Source of the DNA: Lederbergia galactosidilytica
GTDB taxonomy: Bacteria > Bacillota > Bacilli > Bacillales > Bacillaceae_C
DNA length: 64,000 nt
Direction of reading: 5' to 3'
Assembly: GCF_017873565.1 (NCBI RefSeq)
Contig: NZ_JAGGKH010000012.1
Location: 105,231 to 169,230 of the forward strand
Below are positions 7,812 to 16,141 of this stretch, piece after piece. Both the position numbers and the translations under genes were made by a program. The notes below the pieces were generated by a model that saw only the letters and a program-made list of their open reading frames with translations, was not told the DNA's origin and searched no databases. Positions within the stretch are counted from its first letter, which is position 1. Each line of letters begins with the position of its first letter.

Positions 7812-10655
7812 CTATTCATAATTCATTTCAATTAATGATCTAACTTTAAAAATTCCCAACAGCTCTCCTACTGATATTCTCACCTCTGGTGAAAATTCCT
7901 TGCTTTGAATATATTGCAATATCTCAAAAAACAAATAATTGGCTTCTGGTCGTTTCATTGTTTCCCTATTTGCGAGATTGAATGTAGACACAAATAACTT
8001 TCCTTTTCCGACTTGCACTTCATAAGCATAAGCTAAATGTTTTGCCCGATTAAAATTATCAATTACTTCAACAATCGGCTTCACTTTCGGCAGTAGCTCC
8101 ATTCCCAATGCAACAGTATTATCGACAAGATGAAACCAATGCCAATCGGAATATTGATCATTTGGGAAGTTTTTCAATACCGGATGCTCATGAATCAACA
8201 TTCCCATCGTTGTCCCTCTTTGTTGTGGAAACCAAATATAATTCCAAAATATCGGCAAATACTTTGTTAGCACCTCATCATATTGACGATCCTTTTGCGC
8301 CATAAGCCACACAGAACCACCATCAACTAAGTTTTGCAAAACATCTCTGGAGAGTTGGTCTGTAATGAGAAGATCTACATCCTCTTCTGCTTTAAAACTA
8401 TGTTGTTCAATCCCGATCATCCCCTCTACCCTAGCACCATAAAGAACAGACCGAATCGCTCCAATATTTGTCCATATGCGTTCAGGATGTTGGGGCAATT
8501 TTTGCCGAGGAAACTCCCAGAAATCCCACTCATTTGTAACTGATTTTCCTTCATAATCTAAGCTTGCACTTAATGTCAGCCTTCGCGCTTCTTCACTTCG
8601 CAAAGGGACTCGCACTTTAATTATCTCCGTAATCCCATCCCCAGAAATGAATGATACTTCCTTCCTGCCTTTTTCAATCCTTTTATTATCTGCCTTCAAT
8701 TCCCATAACAATATCGCTGAGGTGATAGGTTCTCCAAAATGAGAAACTTCAAGATCCGCTGAAAGGATTTCTCCCTGAAAGTACGTTCGCTTCTTTGCCC
8801 TCATTAATAAAATTGTTTGCTCATTAAATTGACGGAATTCCTCTGGCTTAACAATTTGTTTCGAATCCCAAAATACGTCCAAAATGCCAACCGTTGCATG
8901 ACCTTGTCCAGGAAAGTCACGGATATCCAATAATTGAATACCAGCTAACCCGTTTGTTCTTCTTGCCTTTTCCATCGCTTCTTTTAAAGAACGCACAAGA
9001 TGAATCCCCGTTGCATTAATGAAGTCCTGTACTCTTTCACTTACATTTTTCACTTCCAGTGTTTCATTGATTGCTTCCAACCAATGCGGCTTTAAAATCC
9101 CTTTATATTTCTCCGCTTCAAAAGGGCGGACATACATAGTAAATTGTCCATGCTCATGAGCGATCAGTGGTTTATTCTCCAGTCTCGTAATCTCTTCATA
9201 GTCCAATGTAGTGTCTGGAAGAGCCGCATGTTCGATATTGTAAGGAGGATGCCAATTGAATGTCGGAGTAAAATAATCACCTTCCCGATCCAAACTCGGT
9301 AACTCTCCAAACCCTGTATTATCTGTATAAAGCCTTGAACAATCTAGTTTTCTTGCAAATTGGACCATTTCATTTAATTGTGGATGGCCTTCAGCACTGA
9401 TTAACTCATTTCCCAACGATAACATAACAAAAGATGGGTGTAATTGGAGACTGCGAATGATGCGCTCTAGTTCTCTCTTTAAAAAACCATGTGTTTCATT
9501 GTTCGCACTCTTGCGTCGATTCAAGTATTGCTTACTCCAATGCGGTAATTCTGTTTGGACAAGCATCCCTTCAAGATCTGCCGCCTCCCAAAACGGTTTA
9601 GGTGGTGTCCAGCCATGAAGCCGCACATGATTAAATCCATAACCTTTTACTATCCTAAACTGCATTCTATAATAATCTACATCCCATATTGGATATCCCG
9701 TTTGTGGGAAAATACAACAATCCACATATCCAGTTAGAAAAATAGGTTTGCCATTAAGTAAAATTTGTCTACCTGCCGTTTCCAAATTCCTTAACCCAAA
9801 GGTAGTCTTTTTCACATCATATACTTCATCATGATGTCGTAAAATCAATTCCAATTCATATAGATAGGGATTATCTGGTGACCAAAATATAGCCTTATCT
9901 CCAAGTTGAATGTGCAGATGTTGTTTGACAAAATGGCCATTTTTCTCCTCAGGAATTACTTCAAGAGCTTCAGCATCCATTATGCCGTCATGTTGAATCA
10001 CTTTGGCTATTAGTGTCCATCCACTCATATCTTGACATTTCCTGCGATCAATTTTCACACGAAGCTCCACACTCTTCTTCTTTACATCTGGAATGAGATG
10101 AATGTCCTGAATGGTGTACGGCTTTTCAGTCTCCAAAGCAATACCACCAGTAATCCCACCCCAATTTGTACTTGTATGATAAGAATGAATATGACTTTCA
10201 TGGAGTGAATACTTCATCGTGTTATCAACACGTATAACAAATCGTTGTTTTTTCCCCGCTTGGATACAGGATGTAATATCAAAACGATGATGACTGGAAA
10301 GACTTTCGCCTTTACCAACGAACATTCCATCAATCCATAATTCCGTATGCCAGCGGACTCCTCTAAGCACTAAGAACACATATTGATCAGATACCTCTTC
10401 AGGCACGAATACATCCTTTACATACCAAGCTACTCCTTCATATTCCCTTTCTTTTTTCCACGTACCAATTGGTTCATGGTCTGTCTTTGAACCAAAACCT
10501 TGCTCTTCCCACGAACCAGTTGCATGAATTGTAGTTTCTGGCAAGTCTGCTCCTATTTCATAAAGCTGTAAAAGATCATTCGGATCTATAGTAAAATGCC
10601 AATTTTCACTCAAACTCACGGAGAAATTCTGTTCCTTCATCTTTTGTGAATGCAC
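7812..10655 (-). CDS. Glycoside hydrolase family 2 protein, probable beta-galactosidase
   Basis: This large intracellular enzyme (about 947 residues, no signal peptide) has the GH2 architecture. A jelly-roll sugar-binding domain covers about residues 15-190 (including VRWHTELWIDGMFVG), then an immunoglobulin-like domain, then a TIM barrel. The acid/base glutamate lies in MLSLGNELIS at about residue 414 and the nucleophile in LIAHEHGQF at about 500. About 350 more residues follow, giving one or two extra beta domains and a region resembling a class I amidotransferase fold found at the end of some GH2 enzymes. I chose a GTG at 10655, 8 bases after AAGGAG. GH2 includes beta-galactosidases, beta-mannosidases and beta-glucuronidases. 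Beta-galactosidase is inferred from the galactonate genes beside it. Confidence 0.8.
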   Translation of the reverse strand: MHSQKMKEQNFSVSLSENWHFTIDPNDLLQLYEIGADLPETTIHATGSWEEQGFGSKTDHEPIGTWKKEREYEGVAWYVKDVFVPEEVSDQYVFLVLRGVRWHTELWIDGMFVGKGESLSSHHRFDITSCIQAGKKQRFVIRVDNTMKYSLHESHIHSYHTSTNWGGITGGIALETEKPYTIQDIHLIPDVKKKSVELRVKIDRRKCQDMSGWTLIAKVIQHDGIMDAEALEVIPEEKNGHFVKQHLHIQLGDKAIFWSPDNPYLYELELILRHHDEVYDVKKTTFGLRNLETAGRQILLNGKPIFLTGYVDCCIFPQTGYPIWDVDYYRMQFRIVKGYGFNHVRLHGWTPPKPFWEAADLEGMLVQTELPHWSKQYLNRRKSANNETHGFLKRELERIIRSLQLHPSFVMLSLGNELISAEGHPQLNEMVQFARKLDCSRLYTDNTGFGELPSLDREGDYFTPTFNWHPPYNIEHAALPDTTLDYEEITRLENKPLIAHEHGQFTMYVRPFEAEKYKGILKPHWLEAINETLEVKNVSERVQDFINATGIHLVRSLKEAMEKARRTNGLAGIQLLDIRDFPGQGHATVGILDVFWDSKQIVKPEEFRQFNEQTILLMRAKKRTYFQGEILSADLEVSHFGEPITSAILLWELKADNKRIEKGRKEVSFISGDGITEIIKVRVPLRSEEARRLTLSASLDYEGKSVTNEWDFWEFPRQKLPQHPERIWTNIGAIRSVLYGARVEGMIGIEQHSFKAEEDVDLLITDQLSRDVLQNLVDGGSVWLMAQKDRQYDEVLTKYLPIFWNYIWFPQQRGTTMGMLIHEHPVLKNFPNDQYSDWHWFHLVDNTVALGMELLPKVKPIVEVIDNFNRAKHLAYAYEVQVGKGKLFVSTFNLANRETMKRPEANYLFFEILQYIQSKEFSPEVRISVGELLGIFKVRSLIEMNYE

Positions 10656-10741
10656 GTTCTTCACTCCTTCTTATCTGGAATGTAAATTTCATTATTAAAG
10701 AGAAATGCAAATAAAACGCTTCCATCTATACCTTTGATAGC

Positions 10742-10756
10742 ACTTTTAATATAGTT
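10742..10756. promoter_or_regulatory. Candidate operator upstream of the GH2 gene
   Basis: On the minus strand AACTATATTAAAAGT matches the dyad at 11824-11840 (core ACTATATTAAA followed by AGT). It lies about 90 bases upstream of the GH2 start in an otherwise empty 229-bp gap. Shared motifs ahead of two genes of one pathway suggest binding by the divergent ROK regulator. Confidence 0.45.
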
Positions 10757-10884
10757 AAGCTTACATCGACAGATATTTCTTTCAATTGGTCAACTAATTT
10801 GTAGATTGTTTAGTTCTATCTCATACTCCTTCACCAAACATCACTATAGTATTGATTACCAGTTCAAAAAAGTGAATTTCTTAC

Positions 10885-11670
10885 TCAACATAATTTCGAA
10901 TGATACAACCTAGAAGACAGGCCTCCATCCATTACAATCGCTTCACCCGTTACCATAGCAGACTCTGCAGATGCTAGGTAAACGGCCATATCACCAATAT
11001 CTTCAGGGGTGCAAATTTTTTGTAATGGATGCAATTGCAATACCTCTTGGTGAATCAATTCCTTATCACTCTTTTCAGCCAACCATCTCTGATAATGCGG
11101 AGTATTCGTAAATCCGGGACAAATCGAATTTACCCTAATCCCATATTGTCCTAAGCTAAGCGCCATACTTTTAGTCATTGCATTTACCCCACCTTTAGCA
11201 GCAGCGTATATTTCCGAATCTGGAAGAGTCGCAAATGCGTGATTGGATGAAATATTGATGATCGATCCTTTACTTTGCTTTTTCATGTATGGCATTACAT
11301 ATTTGCTGCATAAAAATGGCCCTCTTAAATCAATATTTATTAAGTTGTTCCAATCATCGATTGTGGCTTCTTCTAAGGTTTTAAAAACAGTAATCCCTGC
11401 GTTATTGACAAGCGCATCAATTTGCCCAAAACGTGATATTGTTTCCTGTACCATATTTTGAATACTCGTCTCCATAGCCACATCTGTTTGAATAAACACC
11501 GCGTTGCCATTATTTTTCTGTAGCTCTTTCACAGTGTTAATCCCTTCTTCAGATTGATCTGTAGCTATGACTACAGTAGCCCCCTCCTCCATAAATCGTT
11601 TAGCTATCCCTTTGCCAATTCCACTGCCTGCACCGGTCACTATCGCGACCTGGTCATTGAGACGACTCAA
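10885..11670 (-). CDS. SDR-family dehydrogenase, candidate galactose (sugar) 1-dehydrogenase
   Basis: This classical SDR of 261 residues has GAGSGIGKG for cofactor binding, NNAGIT, catalytic serine in INISSNHA, and IYAAAKGGVNAMTKSMA with the Tyr-x-x-x-Lys pair. ATDQSEEG at the end of beta-2 carries an acidic residue, which favours NAD+ over NADP+. It closes with the C-terminal GEAIVMDGG motif of the glucose dehydrogenase/FabG branch. As the first gene of the galactonate operon it could oxidise D-galactose at C1 to give the lactone that enters DgoD's pathway. This is inference: by sequence it could also be a gluconate 5-dehydrogenase or another polyol dehydrogenase. No lactonase gene is visible; galactonolactone also opens spontaneously. 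Confidence 0.82.
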   Translation of the reverse strand: MSRLNDQVAIVTGAGSGIGKGIAKRFMEEGATVVIATDQSEEGINTVKELQKNNGNAVFIQTDVAMETSIQNMVQETISRFGQIDALVNNAGITVFKTLEEATIDDWNNLINIDLRGPFLCSKYVMPYMKKQSKGSIINISSNHAFATLPDSEIYAAAKGGVNAMTKSMALSLGQYGIRVNSICPGFTNTPHYQRWLAEKSDKELIHQEVLQLHPLQKICTPEDIGDMAVYLASAESAMVTGEAIVMDGGLSSRLYHSKLC

Positions 11671-11784
11671 TAAATATCCCCCCTATTTACGATTTTCGGG
11701 CATTACTTTCCCTTTCCCAGCGTTTCATCATCATTGCTCGTTTCTAAAGGTAACTTCCTTGACTCTATGCCTCCCCCTTCAGTT

Positions 11785-11798
11785 TGATAGCGTTATCA
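11785..11798. promoter_or_regulatory. cre-like site just downstream of the operon promoter
   Basis: TGATAGCGTTATCA matches the CcpA consensus TGWAANCGNTNWCA at 13 of 14 positions. It sits about 14 bases downstream of the -10 box of the galactonate operon promoter, where CcpA would block transcription. It is nearly palindromic. Confidence 0.55.
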
Positions 11799-11811
11799 TA
11801 CTATTCTTTTC

Positions 11812-11841
11812 ATTATAGTAAGGTGACTTTAATATAGTCAA
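11812..11841 (-). promoter_or_regulatory. Sigma-A promoter of the SDR-GH2-dgo operon
   Basis: On the minus strand, TTGACT (11836-11841) and a perfect TATAAT (11812-11817) are spaced by 18 bp, about 140 bases upstream of the SDR start. This is the best vegetative promoter match in the region. Confidence 0.75.
11824..11840. promoter_or_regulatory. Operator dyad overlapping the -35 box
   Basis: TGACTTTAATATAGTCA has 5-bp arms (TGACT/AGTCA) around 7 AT-only bases. It overlaps the -35 element and recurs in weaker form at 10742-10756. It is the natural candidate for the site of the divergent ROK regulator. Confidence 0.55.
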
Positions 11842-12002
11842 TGTTTTCTAGTTAGTTTTTAGAACTTTATTTTAATATGAATTTTGAAGGTGAAGAAAAA
11901 ACCCTGTCAAATTAATAATCCCCCATCATATATATGAAAAGTTTAATAAATTAGTTGTTATCAACTCTTCGATATAATAAACTTACTTTACATAAAAGGT
12001 AA

Positions 12003-12140
12003 ACTCCATCAGTGGAGGCTTTGGTATGCAGGACGCAGGTCATGTAAGCAGTTTCCCCAAGTGGTGGTCTGCATCCCTCTGTTCCCACCGGCTGTTCTTT
12101 GAACCAATCGGGCTTTATCCGACACCTTCACTTCCCCGTC
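12003..12140 (-). other. GC-rich structured noncoding segment, possible IS200/IS605-type end or omega-RNA relic
   Basis: This segment is visibly richer in GC than the AT-rich DNA around it and has no open frame. It begins with a small hairpin (CTCCA at 12004-12008 with TGGAG at 12013-12017) and holds further pairings: ATGCAG near 12026 with CTGCAT near 12070, and TCGG with CCGA near 12110-12125. A terminal hairpin plus a structured RNA-like body with no transposase is what a solo right end of an IS200/IS605-family element would leave. The identification rests on general resemblance, not alignment. It lies in the leader of the ROK gene and could instead be part of its untranslated region. Confidence 0.4.
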
Positions 12141-12208
12141 TTTCCTAAAACCTTAAGTTGGAGTATTACTGTCCATTAACGCGAAATAAGTAAGAGGAGT
12201 TATAGATC

Positions 12209-13447
12209 ATGCTGACTAAACCGAAAAAAATAAGTAAAAGTCTTATGAAACAACTGAATCAAAAACTAGTTCTGCAAATTTTAAAAGATCATGCAAATGC
12301 TTCCAAATCTGAATTAGCAAAGATCACCGGGTTAACTATTCCAGGTGTTTCAGAGATTATCCATGAGTTAGAACACTACCAGTTGATCAAAAATATCGGC
12401 GAGTCACCGATTAAACGAGGCCGCTCTCCGGTAATGTATGAAATCAATAAAGATTCTTTCAAAGTTATTGGAGTAACAATTCGTTCCAAATCAATCAGAG
12501 TAGGTTTATTTAATACGTTAGGTGAGAGATTATTATTTTCGGAGGAAAACCTTCCAGAGGACACTTCACCAAACAATATAATGGATTATGTTGCAATATT
12601 GGTAAGACAGCTTCTTAAAGATTCTAAGATGAGTTTTTCCGATATTAATGGGATCGGTTTAGGGATGCATGGAATCGTTAACCCTATCAAGGGGATTTCT
12701 ATTTATCCACCTCATTTAAATTGGAGAAATATACCCGTTAAGCAAATGCTAGAGGAGAAACTAAATATACCAGTTATCATCGACAATGATTGTAATACAC
12801 TAGCTCTTGCTGAATACTGGTTTGGTGATGGAGAAAATTTAAATTCCTTTATTACATTAAATGTAGATTACGGAATTGGCGCAGGCATCATGATTAATGG
12901 GCAATTATTTCATGGGAGCAATTTTGGTGCGGGCCAAATTGGCCATACAATCGTTCAAGACAATGGCTCACTTTGCTCTTGCGGTAATTACGGCTGTCTT
13001 GAAACGATCTCAAGTGAACTTTCCATCATTGAAAAAGTGAAAATCAAAATCAAAAAAGGCTTTCCAAGTCTCATTACTGAAATTGCCAAAAGTCCCGACC
13101 ATATTACTCTCAACCATCTCTATGAAGCAGCCAAGCAAAATGATCAGCTCGCCTTATCCATATTGGAGACGGCTTCAAGATACTTAGGAATCGGCATTTC
13201 CACATTGGTGAATGTATTTAATCCAGAGAAAGTCATATTAACGGGAGGAATACTTCGCGGGCAAGATGCAGTCATGCAGCCATTAACAGAATCATTTCAC
13301 ACTCACGCATTATTAACGAACATCGACCATTTAGAAATAGTCCAATCCAAACTTGGTCAACAAGCTGGTGTTCTTGGAGCAGCCACACTCTGGATCAACG
13401 AGCTGTTTAAAGGTGAGCTTCCATTGTCGAGTTTAAAATCCAATTAG
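12209..13447 (+). CDS. ROK-family transcriptional regulator (XylR/NagC type)
   Basis: This 412-residue protein has an N-terminal winged helix (SKSELAKITGLTIPGVSEII as its core, about residues 32-52) followed by a sugar-kinase-like ROK domain. Visible ROK signatures are VIIDNDCNTLALAEYWFG, the glycine-rich ATP-like site DYGIGAGIMINGQLFHG, and the zinc motif CSCGNYGCLE at about 256-265. GAGGAG lies 9 bases upstream of the ATG. Such repressors release DNA when they bind a sugar. It is divergent from the SDR-GH2-dgo operon, whose promoter region carries a repeated dyad, so it probably senses a galactose-type sugar and controls that operon. The ligand is inferred. Confidence 0.9.
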   Translation: MLTKPKKISKSLMKQLNQKLVLQILKDHANASKSELAKITGLTIPGVSEIIHELEHYQLIKNIGESPIKRGRSPVMYEINKDSFKVIGVTIRSKSIRVGLFNTLGERLLFSEENLPEDTSPNNIMDYVAILVRQLLKDSKMSFSDINGIGLGMHGIVNPIKGISIYPPHLNWRNIPVKQMLEEKLNIPVIIDNDCNTLALAEYWFGDGENLNSFITLNVDYGIGAGIMINGQLFHGSNFGAGQIGHTIVQDNGSLCSCGNYGCLETISSELSIIEKVKIKIKKGFPSLITEIAKSPDHITLNHLYEAAKQNDQLALSILETASRYLGIGISTLVNVFNPEKVILTGGILRGQDAVMQPLTESFHTHALLTNIDHLEIVQSKLGQQAGVLGAATLWINELFKGELPLSSLKSN

Positions 13448-13494
13448 CTTACTTAAGCCCAATTGGCAACTTCCAAACTTTAATAACTTTCCGT

Positions 13495-13537
13495 GAGCGT
13501 CATAGAAAATTGAATACCTTCTATAACGCTCTTTTTT
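13495..13537 (+). terminator. Rho-independent terminator of the ROK gene
   Basis: GAGCGTCATAGAA pairs with TTCTATAACGCTC (one mismatch), followed by six T residues, about 50 bases after the ROK stop. Confidence 0.85.
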
Positions 13538-13580
13538 AGATAAATTCCTTTGCATTGGAGCAAGGTTAATTTTCTTAAAA

Positions 13581-13934
13581 CTAATCAACCATCAGCATTT
13601 GCCACCCCTCATCTTCATTCCACATCGCGTCTAGATCATCAAGATGGACATGCCATTCCCCGCCAGCAATCACTCTTCTAATTTCCGTAAGACATGATAA
13701 CCAGTAGTATAAAGCAGCCAACATATCCTCAATATCTTCGGAGAAAGGTAACTTTGTTGCGCCTTCGAAGATTATCGCTGGCTCCGAATCATCCCTTTCA
13801 TAAACACAGAAAGTTTCCCCGCTCTCTTTCAGTTCAAAATGATCATTATACTTGGCCACAATCACATTTACTTGTTGTTCTTCAGCTGACATAGGAGTGT
13901 TTCTTTCACATGTATAATAAATTGAAACGCCCAT
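13581..13934 (-). CDS. Small acidic protein of unknown function
   Basis: This is a 117-residue, tryptophan-bearing acidic protein with no signal peptide or membrane segment. I recognise no family. GGAGG lies 10 bases upstream of the ATG at 13934, which I prefer over a GTG three codons earlier that abuts the site. The middle (VNVIVAKYNDHFELKESGET) looks like an antiparallel beta sheet and the C-terminal part alternates helix with WHVHLDDLDAMWNEDEG. It stands alone, convergent with the ROK gene and divergent from the DUF3231 gene, so context gives no clue to its role. Confidence 0.6.
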   Translation of the reverse strand: MGVSIYYTCERNTPMSAEEQQVNVIVAKYNDHFELKESGETFCVYERDDSEPAIIFEGATKLPFSEDIEDMLAALYYWLSCLTEIRRVIAGGEWHVHLDDLDAMWNEDEGWQMLMVD

Positions 13935-14347
13935 TTCTATCACTCCTCCTATTTTAAAGAGAACTTTACATTCATCATTCTGTACCCTTGTTCTATCCTT
14001 AACTATACTTAAATTATCCTAAAAAAGACTTAGTGGTGGATCATTCATCATACTATTTTGAAGTTAAAAAACTCCTCTTTATTTTTCCTCCTATCTGTTC
14101 CATTTCCTGTTCATTTCGAGCGATACTTGATTTGACCATCTATTTTGGAAACTGCCCTCACCATATATCGAGAACTGCTATTAATAGTTGATATTCCGGA
14201 ATTCCCCTTTTATTTACACTACATTCCTTCCCTTCTAACGTTCCCTGTTCCGAGTACCACCAAATTATATATTTCCTTCTCCGCATAAATTACATTTAAT
14301 GACAGAGAATAATTAGGAAGAAGATTCGTTAAATTGGAGGGTCCATT
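13935..14347. other. Intergenic stretch with nothing recognisable
   Basis: About 410 bases of AT-rich DNA lie between two divergent genes. No open frame with a ribosome binding site, no strong dyad and no convincing sigma-A promoter was seen. It presumably holds the promoters of both flanking genes. Confidence 0.4.
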
Positions 14348-15358
14348 ATGGTAGAAGGAAAACAAATACGATTGACTTCAGGTGAAATCACCCAGCTTTA
14401 TATGCAATACATGGAAGATAGTGCAACCGTATGTTCACTCAGTTTTTTTCTAGAAAAAGCGGAAGATACCGAAATAAAACCGATAATTAAACATGCTTTG
14501 CAGTTATCTCAAACACATGTACATAAAATCAAGTCTATACTTACTGAAGAAAAGCATAAGATCCCTCATGGTTTTAAAGTAGAGGAAGATGTTGATTTAA
14601 CCGCTCCAAGATTATACGCGGATAGTTTTATACTAACCTTTATCCATCAAATGGCAGCAATTGGTCTTAGAGCCTATGCTGCAAGTTTGTCCCTCGCTGT
14701 TAGGTCAGATATTACCACCTACTATAAAGAGCGGCTTCAAGAAACAATGGAATTATACGAGATGTCAAAGGATTTATTGTTATCAAAAGGGTTGTATATC
14801 AGAGCACCCTATCTCCCTAATCTTGATGAAGTAAACTTTGTTAAAAAGCAATCTTTCTTATGGGACATTTTCGGTGAAAAAAGACCCTTAATTGGTTCAG
14901 AATTGACTAATCTTTATTCGAATATCCAAAGAAATGCTTTAGGTACAGCTACTTTAACGGGATTTAGCCAAGTAGCCCAAGCAAAAGATGTCACAAAGTT
15001 CATGCTCAGATGTATAGATATTGCCAAAAAACATATTACAGTATTTAGCGAAAAATTAAAGGAAAGCAATTTACCTGTACCAATGACATGGGACACAGAT
15101 ATTTCCAAGAGTACAACCAATACATTCTCTGATAAATTAATGATGTATTATACAACATCTTTAATTTCTTTAAGTATTGGCTTCTATGGTTTAAGTATTG
15201 CTCAAAGTCCTAGAGTTGATTTAGGTGTAATGTATAACAGATTATCGCTTGAGATACAGAAGCTTTCCGAGGATGGAGCAAATATCATGATTAAAAATAA
15301 ATGGTTAGAACAGCCTCCTATGGTTCCAAATCGGAAAGATTTAGCAAAAGGCAATTAA
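14348..15358 (+). CDS. DUF3231 family protein (two ferritin-like repeats)
   Basis: This 336-residue helical protein is made of two similar halves. Each begins with a segment of the type LTSGEITQLYMQYMEDS / LIGSELTNLYSNIQRNALG, followed by three or more long helices and a conserved short tail (YIRAPYLPNLDEVNFV in the first, WLEQPPMVPNRKDLAKG in the second). This duplicated arrangement is that of DUF3231, found in spore-forming Bacillales and related to ferritin-like or spore coat F-type bundles. Its biochemical role is unknown. GGAGG lies 7 bases before the ATG. The stop codon abuts the next gene, so the two are likely co-transcribed. Confidence 0.85.
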   Translation: MVEGKQIRLTSGEITQLYMQYMEDSATVCSLSFFLEKAEDTEIKPIIKHALQLSQTHVHKIKSILTEEKHKIPHGFKVEEDVDLTAPRLYADSFILTFIHQMAAIGLRAYAASLSLAVRSDITTYYKERLQETMELYEMSKDLLLSKGLYIRAPYLPNLDEVNFVKKQSFLWDIFGEKRPLIGSELTNLYSNIQRNALGTATLTGFSQVAQAKDVTKFMLRCIDIAKKHITVFSEKLKESNLPVPMTWDTDISKSTTNTFSDKLMMYYTTSLISLSIGFYGLSIAQSPRVDLGVMYNRLSLEIQKLSEDGANIMIKNKWLEQPPMVPNRKDLAKGN

Positions 15359-15382
15359 TTGAAGGTGGCCTTATACAATGAT

Positions 15383-15844
15383 ATGGCAAATAAAAATCCA
15401 ACCGAAGTACTTTTATGGAGTATCGTTCTACCTGGATTTGGTCAATTTTTAAACGGGAAATACATTAAAGGGCTCGCCCTACTTTCTCTAGAATTTTTGG
15501 TCAATGTGAAAGGGCATTTAAACGAAGTTATTCTGCTAAGTTTTCAGGGAGAAAATGAGAAGGCGATTCAACAAGCTGATTATCAATGGCTCATGTTTTA
15601 CGCTTGCTTGTATTCTTTTGCTATGTGGGATGCCTATAAAGATGCAGGTGGAGGCAAGACTCCATTTGCCTCTTTGCCATTTGTATTTTCAGTTTACTTC
15701 GTTACTATCGGCATGATCTATTCATCCAAAATAACGCTATTTGGGGAAAAGATTGGCCCTCTTTGGCTACCGCTATTAAGCGTTATTCCCGGTTTACTTG
15801 CGGGATACATTTTACAAAGAATTTTAAGAAAGAAGCTCTCATAA
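15383..15844 (+). CDS. Small polytopic membrane protein of unknown function
   Basis: This protein of about 153 residues has three to four hydrophobic segments. The first contains WSIVLPGFGQFLNGKYIKG, the proline-glycine-phenylalanine turn plus aromatic-rich helix typical of TM2/DUF5683-like membrane proteins. The remaining helices lie around residues 70-90, 105-125 and 130-148, and the protein ends in a basic tail. The start is ambiguous: an ATG at 15383, or a TTG at 15359 that directly follows the stop of the DUF3231 gene and has AAAGG upstream. It probably forms an operon with the DUF3231 gene; the function of the pair is unknown. Confidence 0.7.
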   Translation: MANKNPTEVLLWSIVLPGFGQFLNGKYIKGLALLSLEFLVNVKGHLNEVILLSFQGENEKAIQQADYQWLMFYACLYSFAMWDAYKDAGGGKTPFASLPFVFSVYFVTIGMIYSSKITLFGEKIGPLWLPLLSVIPGLLAGYILQRILRKKLS

Positions 15845-16078
15845 AACTTTTGTGCCTGTGAATATAGTCAGCCAGGTGGAAATCAGTTTGATTCTAGTAT
15901 CTCGGATCCGAGAGGCTTATACAAACTAGAAATTCTTCTTATTAATGGGAGCTTTCTAAATTAAAGGACAACTTTTCCTAAAAATTGGGGTGCTTTGGCG
16001 ATATCCCATAACAACCTGTTATTTATAGCGTTAAATCCTGCCCATATTCATAATATAACTAATCTTCTAAACTTTCGG

Positions 16079-16118
16079 TTGACGCAGTACATTTACCGAA
16101 ATATAATACTCGTAAGTA
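16079..16118 (+). promoter_or_regulatory. TetR gene promoter with overlapping dyad
   Basis: TTGACG (16079-16084) and TATAAT (16102-16107) are spaced by 17 bp, 35 bases upstream of the TetR start. A 12-bp palindrome, TACTCGTAAGTA (16107-16118), begins at the end of the -10 box, the classical place for an autorepressing TetR operator. Confidence 0.7.
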
Positions 16119-16141
16119 ATATATTTTATGGAGTGGCTTAA

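Noticed and set aside
10885..11670. FabG, 3-oxoacyl-ACP reductase
   Set aside because: Same superfamily, but the cofactor loop looks NAD-type and the operon is for sugar acids, not fatty acids.
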